Below are positions 36,744-44,997 of a DNA stretch of 64,000 nt, piece after piece. The notes under the pieces were generated by a model that made no database searches, was not told the DNA's origin, and was given only the letters and a program-made list of their open reading frames with translations. The position numbers were made by a program, and so were the translations under genes. This DNA is from Rhizoclosmatium globosum (Eukaryota; Chytridiomycota; Chytridiomycetes; Chytridiales; Chytriomycetaceae): positions 1-64,000 of the forward strand of contig MCGO01000140.1 in the NCBI GenBank assembly GCA_002104985.1. The letters are read 5' to 3'. Position 1 is the first letter of the stretch; every line of letters begins with the position of its first letter.

Positions 36744-36966
36744 GCTGCAATGATTGTAAGGCAATTATACATAAAAATTCTAATTCATTTGAGTTACCTA
36801 GCAGCTAAAACATTGAACAATCGATTAAAAATGCCAATAATGTGGAATAACGTCGAAATACGGTGCGCGCTTTTTTTGCATCTGTCCACAAACCAATCAA
36901 ACACTTATGAGGCTTGGATTTATTCAAAGTAAAACAACAAAAAGAAATTATGGCTTTTTTTTGACA

Positions 36967-39900
36967 CTAACTTGCAAAACTGAACTCATCAAACCTACAG
37001 ATAATTCTAGATAAGAATCACTGGAATCACAGAGCACAACAAGACATACCTCGGAAACCTCGTCAACACGTCTGCATAGATGGAAATAGGTGTTAATTTG
37101 ACGGCCTGCTCCCATAGTGGCTTTCCCCTTCGAGTCAAAAACTGTGAGAACTTTGGAAGTGCCATCGTTCTCAACAATAACCCATCATTATATTCAAACA
37201 ACTTTTTACTTGTAGGTTCATGGTGCACAAGCTTCATCAGCAAAGAAGAATACGGGACGTCAAAGTGAGGTGTTGCATGGATCATTCTGACCAAACACTC
37301 AACAATAGGCTCAACAGAGTCACCCAGCGAAGCCCCATTTTCTTCAAGAAAGTCGTACGTGGCGGAGAGATTCCATGTCGCTGCGAGAAGAAGCAAGTTC
37401 CGTCCTACTGAAGGAGTAAACTTTGCTTTACGGTGTGAAATGAGGCCTCGGAAGATTGGTAACACGCCTTTCGTGTCTCTGCCGTGAATGTTTTTGACGT
37501 AGTCTTTGTCTAACGTCAGTTTATAGTCTTTTTCGTATCTGTCTGCGTAATACTGAAGGATCGAGGAGCTCAATTCGGTGGGTGACGACATTGTTATCGA
37601 TTGTGGAGTATCAAGAAGGATCCATAAGATTTGAGTTTGTCCCTCTTGAACGGCAAGTTGGATGTGATGGAGAATCAAGGATTGGACGCGAAGAGATTTG
37701 AATTCCATGCTGATATTCATGAGGTACTCCACCATTGCTACCTTTCCACGTACAATTGCGGAATCCATTGCGATTTTCCAGCCTTGCATTTCGCATGTGT
37801 TCAGGTCGGATCCAATGTACCAGCCTTGATCAATCAGTTCACCAGTTTTAAGCAGCAACGACGTCATTTCGTGGCTTCCTTTCGATGACGCGAGTGTAAT
37901 AAGACTCAACCATGATTCTCGATCAAGCATACAAATATCGTTTAGGAGAACTTGAAGGGTTTTGAATTTCCCACCCTGTATAGCTTCCGTCAAGTAAGTT
38001 GTAAGTTCTTTTTTGGTATACGGAGTAGATTCGCGTAGGATCCCGAGTAGCTGAGCACATGCTTTGGGTCTGTCTAGTTGAATTGCTTTCGAGAGGTACG
38101 TGGGGACTTTTGCCATCTTTTCAGATGCAACAAGGAGTCGTGTCATGAACTCGATTTGAGCATACGATATAGAAACCTAGATAATTTCACATAGTTTAGA
38201 ACTGAATTTGATGGTGGATCGAAAGATATCTAATGGGAGTGTATATAGTAAAGTAAAGCTCAGTATTGGCGAGAACCGGGCCCCCCCTGAGTCGAGAGAG
38301 GTCAAGGTCCCTCCTTCCTCAGGCGGAGCCCAGTGCCAAAACACGTCAACAGGAGTCGAACCTGAAGCTGAGCGAGGTGTTTGAGGGCTGACCGCAGTCC
38401 CTTTGGGAGTTACCTTTCCGTGTGGTAGACCCTCCTGATACGTGTTTTGGCGTCTTGGTGGCGAGAACTTGGGGTTGGTGGCGGGTTTGTCGTCGATTCG
38501 ACTGCATTGGACCGTTGCGAATTGGGGCTAAAATTGTTAATCTCCTTTACTTAAATCATTGGCGAAATTAATTGGGCATTAACATTCCATAATTTCTTCC
38601 GCCAATGATATAGTAAAGTAAAGCTCAGTATTGGCGAGAACCGGGCCCCCCCTGAGTCGAGAGAGGTCAAGGTCCCTCCTTCCATTACTCATGTATGCGT
38701 GCCAGGATCCTGTTTGGCGAGGGGTGTGCTATCCAGGTGGATAGGAGTTTGGTCGGAGAATTTGAATGCTTGACAGCGGGGAAGAATTTGGAATATAGTT
38801 CTGCTGATTTTGTCGTTGACCAGCCCCCCTTTTTCATAGCTGCGTTTAGGGCGTCTAGGTCGGGTATATTCCGTGATGTGAGAGCGTTTGCTGATCGCAT
38901 TCCATACAGCTTCGCGTCAAATGTAAAACCAACTTCTTTGGCTGTAGTGTTGATCAGGTTTGTGGATGCCTTAGTGTTTAGTGTAATGTTTGAGGATGAC
39001 CATGCGTAGGAGCGTTGTGTCAGTTGAGGGACGGCTAGGTTGGGAAATAGTAGGGACGATTTGTTGAAATCAATTCCGTATTTTATGCACGTTCGTATGT
39101 ATTCCTCAATTGCGTGGATGGGGCAGTGTTCCTTAGTATTATCCCTTTTGACTACAAACCTGTCGGGTCCAGACGTCCGACATGTTTTGTGTAATACCAT
39201 GACGAAGAAAATACCGCGTTTGTCCGGAAGGTAAAGGCATAGGTTGATATTTAGGCGTTTGATGTCACCTGGACGTCTCCCACATGCGTCCAGCAGTAAT
39301 ACAAAAGCGATTTGTTGTAACCAAGGTATGCGATGGCTGGACCCTTTTTGTGCCCTTAGCTTGTTTTGGTATGAATCAATAATGGTGTGGATTTCTGTTG
39401 AAAAGATTGGTGTAGCTTGGATTGGTTGAACGAGTGCTTCTTCTGCCTCCTTCTCTTTCATCGCGAGGTGATATTTAACTGACTTTGATAAGCATGGGTT
39501 TTCGAGTGGTGACTTTCCAGATGTCCACCTTTGGAGACGACCAAGATTCTTGTAATGTACTGAGATGTGGGAGATCATGTTCCTCACAGATTGTGGCGAC
39601 GAGCTTATTTTACATAAGTTTGGTATTGTAGAGTTTTCAGTGTGAGGACACGCGATGGGGTTTGGGCACGTAGCTTTCTGACAAGTTCTGATTGTTCTGT
39701 TTCCTGCCGTTGCGGACCCCGCGTGTGGACACACGTGAAATTGAGTGTTTCCAAATCGCTCTCTATCGAACAGAAAGTCGCAGATTATTTCAGGTGTTAC
39801 GTCTCCCTCAATGACGGGCGGCTTTATATTAGTTAAGTATGCCTTGAAGAGTCTTATGGTTGATTTTCGGGCCTGCGCTGTTGGCTCTTGACTAATGTAC

Positions 39901-42900
39901 TGTTGGAGTTCTTCGTGTCGTCGTGTGTGTGTTAAAGGCGTAGAAGGCGAAATCCCCATTGTTATAGATTTTATTGTGATTTTGGCTCAAAGCTGAATGC
40001 GAAGAGATCATATATGAGTGTAATAGAGGAGATGGATGGTCCGTTGATAGTGTTTTTGTATCCACGAACAGCGGTTGTGTCTCCCTTTGTTGCGACTAGA
40101 TTGATTGATTTTGCAAGTTGAGAGGCAGTTACCCAGTAAGGGTCGTACGAACGGGGTATGAGTATTGTGAAACGGACGTTGATATTAAGTAAGTGCTGTA
40201 ACGTTATTCTCGCCATTCCAAAAGGTGGAAAAGCGTATATATTCCAAGATTTTTGTGTTAGGTTCAACGGACTCCAGCTTAGGAAATCCATATGGAACAT
40301 GTCCTTGCAAATGTAGCGCGAAATGAAACGGCTGCATTTTTTGTTTACTGGTGAAGCCATTGCGTCCAGGTTAAAAGGGCCGTGTTTCCGAGATATGGAT
40401 TCAAACAGTTCGTCGCTTAAACTGAAGTCGTTTTCGGAATTTTCGCGAGTTATTGCGTCGGATAGAGCGTTGGCTTTTGTGTCTAACCAATAGAATTCCG
40501 GCTTTGTGTTGTTGGCTCTTGCCGTGCGAAATAGTTCTTTGAGGATACTGTTAACGCGGGGGTTTCGAGAAGACCCTTTCTTTGCTGATAGGTAGAAAGC
40601 CATGTTATCTATTCCAATCTTGTAAGTTGGTCTAGTAGTTGCTGTCTCTATAATCTTCCACAGATCCTTATTGGTAACTTGGAGTTTGAGAATCGCGTTT
40701 TTTACAATTGGGAGATTGATTTTAAATGATGATAGACAGGCTAGTGCCTCTTTTTCCATTATAGTGTTCGTGATTTCATCTGCGCCAAATTCATGCCCAG
40801 ATTGGGTGCGTGCGATGTCCAGCACGCTGTTTTCGAATAGGGTTCCGCCCCACCTGTTGTTGTTCGCATCAGAAGTCTGGTTGATATCAATGTATTTGTG
40901 TTCGGGCAGAATCCAGTTGTATTTTCTTGGTGGATCCTCTGACAGGATAGAACGCCATTCCCTGCAGTCGTCAATAATTTCGCTTGGATATGGAAGATTG
41001 ATGTTGATGTTGCGCGATGTGGATTCAATTAAGCTTTCTGCTATTGTGTTGTATAGTGAGCGAGTGATTGCATGTCCTCCTTGAATGCAGAAACTTAGAT
41101 GATTGAACTTTCCGGCGAGGGACTCTAATAGTTGAAGTTGAAAGCTGATTTTCAATTGCGCCGAATTTACCATGAAATCAATCATGCTGACATAAGAATC
41201 TCGTTTTTCTTTGGGAATTGAAAAGCAACGTTCATTGAAGTGTACTAATGCACCTAAGTACTGCACTGTATCATTTGGCAAGAAAGTTGATTTTTGGATG
41301 GAGACAAAGAAACCAGATCCAATAAAGACAAGACATACTATAGTGTTGGCGCGTCGTGCGTCTGATATTTGTGTTGCAGTTGTCTTGATGTTGTTTCCTG
41401 GTTTGTGTATTTCTCCAATGCATCCGTCATCATAGAATATGCAGAATTCTATTCCTATCATTACAATGTATCTTTGGATTGCACTTGCTATTTCCATTTC
41501 TATCTGTGGAGAGCAGTTCCAACCAAATACTAGTGTTGTTGCTACAAATACAAATGTGGACGTTGATTCTCCTAGTGTTCCTACAGTTCCAAAATACTTT
41601 CTTGACTTTGGGTGTATAAGAATATTCATATAACAGGATTTCGCATCTATTACTGATGCGTATTTGGAGATCCATGACGTTAACTCTCCTAAATGCGGCA
41701 GTTGAAACTTCTGCGGGGTACACCATTTGTTTGGTTTTGTCATGTCGTCAAATTTCCGGAATTTATTCCTTTGCTCTACGACACCTGACGGATATATTAT
41801 GTGTGGTAGTTGGGTCGGGGGAATTTTCCCCATTTCTCCAACCAGTATGCGTGTTCCGTTTCTTAGTTCTTCTGCCAAACTCTCTTTTGCAAATTGTGTC
41901 GCTTCCTTTGACATGGGATGATTTCTGGTAACGTGGCTTCGTGGGGGAAGTTTTGATCCATTGTGTCCTTTGGTGCAGAACTCTTCAAAAGTTGCTCCTT
42001 CATTTAAATACCTTATACACGTGTTGTACTGGTCTCTTGTTGATGCCTGCAATATTCTTTCCCAAAACACACGCCGATCCTCAGAGTGAATGTTTACGCC
42101 GCCTGCCCTAAAGTCATCTGGGTTTGGAAAGGATAGATCAGATGGCGTTATATCTGAGTTGTCGGCTAATAGCAAATCAATGTTCTTGTTTATGTCTGTG
42201 TATGACATTGCGGTGGTGGAATGACCTGTTAGGTTTCTCCAAGAGGTTGGAACGTGGTCTATGTGATTAAGCGTTTCCCACAGGGGTGACACTTGTGGTA
42301 TTTTCTTGTTGGCTCTTGCTCGTGGCATACTAGATGAGGGTCAATGAGATTATCCGTAATTGTAAATCTTATATTTTGAAACAAACAGACTTCTTAATAA
42401 AACCAAAAACAAACCAACAAACAAAGACCAACAAAAAACCAACAAGTTAACTTCGAGCTCTGCCTCTTTCTCGTTCACGTTCCCCTCCGCGCTCCCCTCC
42501 TCTTCTGAATCGGTCACGTTGAGGGGATCTGCTTCTGTCTCTTCTTGGGCTTCTGCTTCTGTCCCTGCGGTAGTCACGATAGTCCCGAGGGCGATCACGG
42601 CTTCGGTCATTTTGACCAATGCATTGAGTCTTTTTGAAAAAACAGGCTCGGCCGCGTTCACAGAGTGAGCGGCAGTCTGCGTGGGAGTGACCTGACTTTC
42701 TGCAATGTGAACAGGTAGTACCCCGGTTTCCTTTCCGCGAGTCTTCGAGTTTTGCAGCTGAGGCCAGTTCACGGGTGAATTCAGCAGCAGATTTTGAGGC
42801 AAAGTCTCGTGCGATGGTGCTTTCGTCTGATTCGAGGACTTTTGTTAGCCAGCGGGCGGCGTCTTTCCCACTCCACTGTGGATAGTCTGTCAAGGTGGAT

Positions 42901-44877
42901 ACAGCTGCATCTAAGTGAGACTTGACACGTTCCATTCGAGACCTTGACACTGTTTGTCTGTCCCGTTGGTCAATGAAGGACTTTCTGTCGCTGCTTGACA
43001 TACGACAGGCTGCGTTATGAAGCTCTCGGAGAACTTGCAGTACTTTGTAAGAAGATCGGTCATTGAAAATGTTGTAGCTAGATGGGCGCGAAGAGGAGGT
43101 GATCTCTCTCATTGGTTTTAGGAGTTCTGTGGAGAGTGCGTTGATGTACACAGCAGCCTAGTCGAGCGTGATGCAGATTAGCAACAGTCGAAGGGGTGTG
43201 GTTGGGTGTGGGAGAGATGGAATCCAGACACCGTGGCTCCTGTCAGAAAAGGAAAGCCACCTACAGTTGACGTGGCAAGTGAAAGCACTATGCGAGAGGT
43301 CAACTGGTAACCAGCAGCAATTGGCGGTGTCCTTTGTAGTGCTTGGGAGATTGGGTGGATCTGTCAGGTGTAGCAGCGGCCGGGGCACTTTGACGCCATT
43401 GTCAATGCAGCGCTCGTCATTGTGCCTTCAGCTCCACTGATAACCTTCCATACTGCCAGCTGACCAGGGATCGGTTTGCAATCGAATCCCCCACCAGTGG
43501 TTCCTTCCCTCCTTCCTCTGTTTTGCTTCGAAAGTGCCGAGAAAGGGGAGAAGGGATCAGGATGGGGAATTGTACGCACCTTTCTACCTGCTGGAATACG
43601 GTGAAGGTCTGACTGAAGGAAATCAAACTTGGTTTGTTTGAAACTCGCTTTCCTAGTGGATCTCAGAGGCGAACGGGCAGGGCTCTTGCTTCTTTTGCGG
43701 CGAGCTGGGTGGTCGTCGCTGCTATCACTGTCCGAGGGATTGCTTTGAGAGGAAGGGACGTGAGATGGAGATGTGGGAGGAGACGGAGATCCCAAGCCTT
43801 GATACCACTCATCTTCTTCATTGGCCCCTTCGTCCTCCTCTTCCTCCTCTTCCTCCTCTTCGTCTTCTGCGCCGTTGTCACTGTTTCGAGGGTTGGGGGG
43901 AGGGATGTGGTTGTTGTTGTTGTTGAATTGGTTTGGCTGCTGTGCCATTTGGACCACAAGTGGCGGTTCTCTTCCAATGTTTCCAAGATGATCCAGCCAG
44001 AAGTGGTGAAACCCGTCTTGGTCTGCCGGCGTTGGTTGTGCCTCCTCGCGAATATCGTCCGCGATCTCATTTCTGATTGCGTCCAGCACTGCATTTGGCA
44101 GTGGTGCCTCCAAGTTCCTCCAGTTGCACCAACGTGTAAGTGTTTGACGTGTTGCGTTTCGTAGCGGTTCCCAATTGATGATGATTGTCTGCGTTTCAAG
44201 GTTGTTCCATTGTGGTAGGGGGGGTGGTTGGTTAGCCATTGTGGAGCCGGGAGGAGTGGAGGCGCAGTGGACCGTTGCGAATTGGGGCTAAAATTGTTAA
44301 TCTCCTTTACTTAAATCATTGGCGAAATTAATTGGGCATTAACATTCCATAATTTCTTCCGCCAATGATGGAAACAAAGATCGTCGCGCCACTTTCAAAC
44401 AATTACCTCGACCGCTTTCTGAACCAACTCGTCTGAGTTTGCTTTCCATCGCGTCTGATGAAACATTGCAGGTATGACGGAATAATGACCCCATCGAGCG
44501 GAAACTAGCAGCATGATTTCCCAAAGATCTTTCCTTCCATAGTTGACAAAGGCTTGAATCAGTTTCAAGGCTACAGCTTCGGAATTGAGCAGGCTGAGTG
44601 GGAACGCGTCGATTGCAGAGTTTGATGGATTATGGAGCAATGAACTGCTAGACTCTGGTGAGAGAATGTCTTCAAGTGCTGCTGTCAAGGAATGAAGGTG
44701 TTTATGGAGGTAAAAAGTACGGATAGCGGTGCTGCGACCAATCGCATATAATGCACGATTTGCGAGAAATAGCTGATCCAAGTTGTCGAGGTGCTGTAGA
44801 ATTGGAGTGAAACAGAGAAAGGGAAGGGTCCATAGATTTAAAGTCATTTTGAGAGTCTTTCTTCCAACCCAAACCAT
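36967..44877 (-). CDS. F-box-like/ankyrin-repeat-like protein split by a retroelement-bearing intron
   Basis: Exon 1 (44877-44407) starts MVWVGRKTLKMTLNLWTLPF and has an F-box-like N-terminus (LPFLCFTPILQHLDNLDQLFLANRAL). It ends DELVQKAVE at donor GTAATTG. Exon 2 begins at 38176 after acceptor ATTATCTAG and reads VSISYAQIEFMTRLLVAS in frame. It continues through ankyrin-like helix pairs (KACAQLLGILRES, KFKTLQVLLNDI, MTSLLLKTG, KVAMVEYLMN). A last small exon after GTATGTCTTG..TCTGTAG would end at TAG 36967. The intron between the first two exons is 6230 nt and contains a complete tyrosine-recombinase retroelement (38243-44369). Outside it only 103 nt of ordinary intron remain, with a branch-like TTCTAAAC. 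The gene may still be expressed. Confidence 0.65.
38243..38318 (-). repeat. Terminal repeat B2 of the retroelement
   Basis: A 76-bp copy beginning ATATAGTAAAGTAAAGCTCA and ending GTCCCTCCTTCC on the plus strand, matching 38608-38683. It includes a GC-rich GGGCCCCCCC. It marks the element's 3' terminus. Confidence 0.9.
38319..38507. other. Retroelement spacer between B2 and A2 with an inverted repeat
   Basis: The spacer contains CCAAAACACGT (38336-38346) and its reverse complement ACGTGTTTTGG (38440-38450). A second pairing, CAGGA with TCCTG, lies just inside. The result is a possible hairpin with a loop of about 80 nt. It has no ORF. It may serve replication or circle formation of the element; that is inference. 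Confidence 0.65.
38508..38609 (-). repeat. Internal repeat A2 of the retroelement
   Basis: A 102-bp segment from TGGACCGTTGCGAATTGGGG to TTCCGCCAATGAT on the plus strand, matching A1 at 44268-44369. It abuts B1, overlapping it by two bases (AT). Confidence 0.9.
38608..38683 (-). repeat. Internal repeat B1 of the retroelement
   Basis: This second 76-bp copy of the terminal repeat lies one base beyond the stop codon of the recombinase gene (38685). With A2 it forms the B1-A2 junction thought to template circular intermediates in DIRS-like elements. Confidence 0.9.
38685..39959 (-). CDS. Retroelement tyrosine recombinase
   Basis: 424 residues, ATG at 39959, eleven bases after the RT stop. The catalytic region carries the first Arg in LLLDACGRRPGDIKRL. 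A Lys/His-equivalent region follows (KTCRTSGPDRFVVKR). The second Arg motif is LYGMRSANALTSR, where the usual His two residues earlier is replaced by Gly, a common change in this class. The nucleophile Tyr lies in STTKSAELYSKF. A Cys/His cluster in the N-terminal half (HVCPHAG, CPNPIACPH) may bind zinc. The enzyme is expected to integrate a circular cDNA into the genome. Confidence 0.85.
   Translation of the reverse strand: MGISPSTPLTHTRRHEELQQYISQEPTAQARKSTIRLFKAYLTNIKPPVIEGDVTPEIICDFLFDRERFGNTQFHVCPHAGSATAGNRTIRTCQKATCPNPIACPHTENSTIPNLCKISSSPQSVRNMISHISVHYKNLGRLQRWTSGKSPLENPCLSKSVKYHLAMKEKEAEEALVQPIQATPIFSTEIHTIIDSYQNKLRAQKGSSHRIPWLQQIAFVLLLDACGRRPGDIKRLNINLCLYLPDKRGIFFVMVLHKTCRTSGPDRFVVKRDNTKEHCPIHAIEEYIRTCIKYGIDFNKSSLLFPNLAVPQLTQRSYAWSSSNITLNTKASTNLINTTAKEVGFTFDAKLYGMRSANALTSRNIPDLDALNAAMKKGGWSTTKSAELYSKFFPAVKHSNSPTKLLSTWIAHPSPNRILARIHE
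39971..42328 (-). CDS. Retroelement reverse transcriptase-RNase H polyprotein
   Basis: 785 residues in one frame from ATG 42328. The RT palm includes SVIDAKSCYMNILIHP near residue 225 and the catalytic FYDDGCIG near 300. The RNase H region has YIDINQTSDANNNRWGG, KIGIDNMAFYLSAKKG and WLDTKANALSDAITR. The C-terminal domain starts FNLDAMASPVNKKCSRF and includes IYAFPPFGMARI and RFTILIPRS. This is the adenine-methylase-like module seen after RNase H in DIRS-like elements. The N-terminal 150 residues are unassigned. No stop or frame break interrupts it. Confidence 0.9.
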   Translation of the reverse strand: MPRARANKKIPQVSPLWETLNHIDHVPTSWRNLTGHSTTAMSYTDINKNIDLLLADNSDITPSDLSFPNPDDFRAGGVNIHSEDRRVFWERILQASTRDQYNTCIRYLNEGATFEEFCTKGHNGSKLPPRSHVTRNHPMSKEATQFAKESLAEELRNGTRILVGEMGKIPPTQLPHIIYPSGVVEQRNKFRKFDDMTKPNKWCTPQKFQLPHLGELTSWISKYASVIDAKSCYMNILIHPKSRKYFGTVGTLGESTSTFVFVATTLVFGWNCSPQIEMEIASAIQRYIVMIGIEFCIFYDDGCIGEIHKPGNNIKTTATQISDARRANTIVCLVFIGSGFFVSIQKSTFLPNDTVQYLGALVHFNERCFSIPKEKRDSYVSMIDFMVNSAQLKISFQLQLLESLAGKFNHLSFCIQGGHAITRSLYNTIAESLIESTSRNININLPYPSEIIDDCREWRSILSEDPPRKYNWILPEHKYIDINQTSDANNNRWGGTLFENSVLDIARTQSGHEFGADEITNTIMEKEALACLSSFKINLPIVKNAILKLQVTNKDLWKIIETATTRPTYKIGIDNMAFYLSAKKGSSRNPRVNSILKELFRTARANNTKPEFYWLDTKANALSDAITRENSENDFSLSDELFESISRKHGPFNLDAMASPVNKKCSRFISRYICKDMFHMDFLSWSPLNLTQKSWNIYAFPPFGMARITLQHLLNINVRFTILIPRSYDPYWVTASQLAKSINLVATKGDTTAVRGYKNTINGPSISSITLIYDLFAFSFEPKSQ
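42447..44239 (-). CDS. Retroelement gag-like protein with zinc knuckle, probably two exons
   Basis: ATG at 44239 (MANQPPPLPQWNNLE) is 29 nt inside repeat A1. The first frame has an acidic middle (EDEEEEEEEEEDEG) and a basic end. It can stop at 43364 as a 291-residue protein. Alternatively it splices at RIPAGRK with GTGCGT (43579) to acceptor CGACTAG (43158), continuing AAVYINALSTELLKPM. That second part holds a classic CX2CX4HX4C knuckle (CSHCRKSGHSHADC) and an Arg/Ser/Asp-rich RNA-binding tail (RDRSRSPRRDRSRSPQR). The knuckle frame has no ATG of its own at its start, which favours the spliced form. Splicing is inferred from sequence alone. Confidence 0.7.
44268..44369 (-). repeat. Terminal repeat A1 of the retroelement
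   Basis: The 102-bp 5' terminal repeat, matching A2 at 38508-38609. It ends against host intron sequence GAAACAAAGATCG and probably carries the element promoter. Confidence 0.9.
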
Positions 44878-44997
44878 TCTCCTGAAATAAAGTGCTGTTC
44901 GAAAACGCGTGAGTTTATTAATTCTAATTAAAATATAATGAACATGGACTTCATTCGTTTCTCTGTTTTTCTTTGACTGCAACAAACCTTCAAAGAA

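Larger units (their letters stand above)
38243..44369 (-). mobile_element. Tyrosine-recombinase retrotransposon with split direct repeats (DIRS/PAT/Ngaro type)
   Basis: In element orientation (minus strand) the order is A1 repeat (44369-44268), gag, RT-RNase H, tyrosine recombinase, B1 repeat (38683-38608), A2 repeat (38609-38508), a spacer of about 190 nt, and B2 repeat (38318-38243). A1 and A2 appear identical over 102 bp; B1 and B2 over 76 bp. Split repeats with a tyrosine recombinase, and no integrase or flanking duplication, define the DIRS-like order. The RT and recombinase frames are intact and the repeats have not diverged, so the insertion is recent and may be competent. Flanks show no target-site duplication (TTTCC/ATCATT and TATAT/ACACTC). 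It sits in sense inside an intron of the 36967-44877 gene. Confidence 0.9.

Noticed and set aside
36661..36760. tRNA-Pro with a defective acceptor stem
   Set aside because: First alignment started two bases too early; with the correct ends the seven-pair acceptor is complete.
38243..44369. Interpretation as an LTR (Ty1/Ty3) retrotransposon
   Set aside because: No simple flanking LTRs, no integrase or protease and no target duplication; a tyrosine recombinase and split repeats are present instead.
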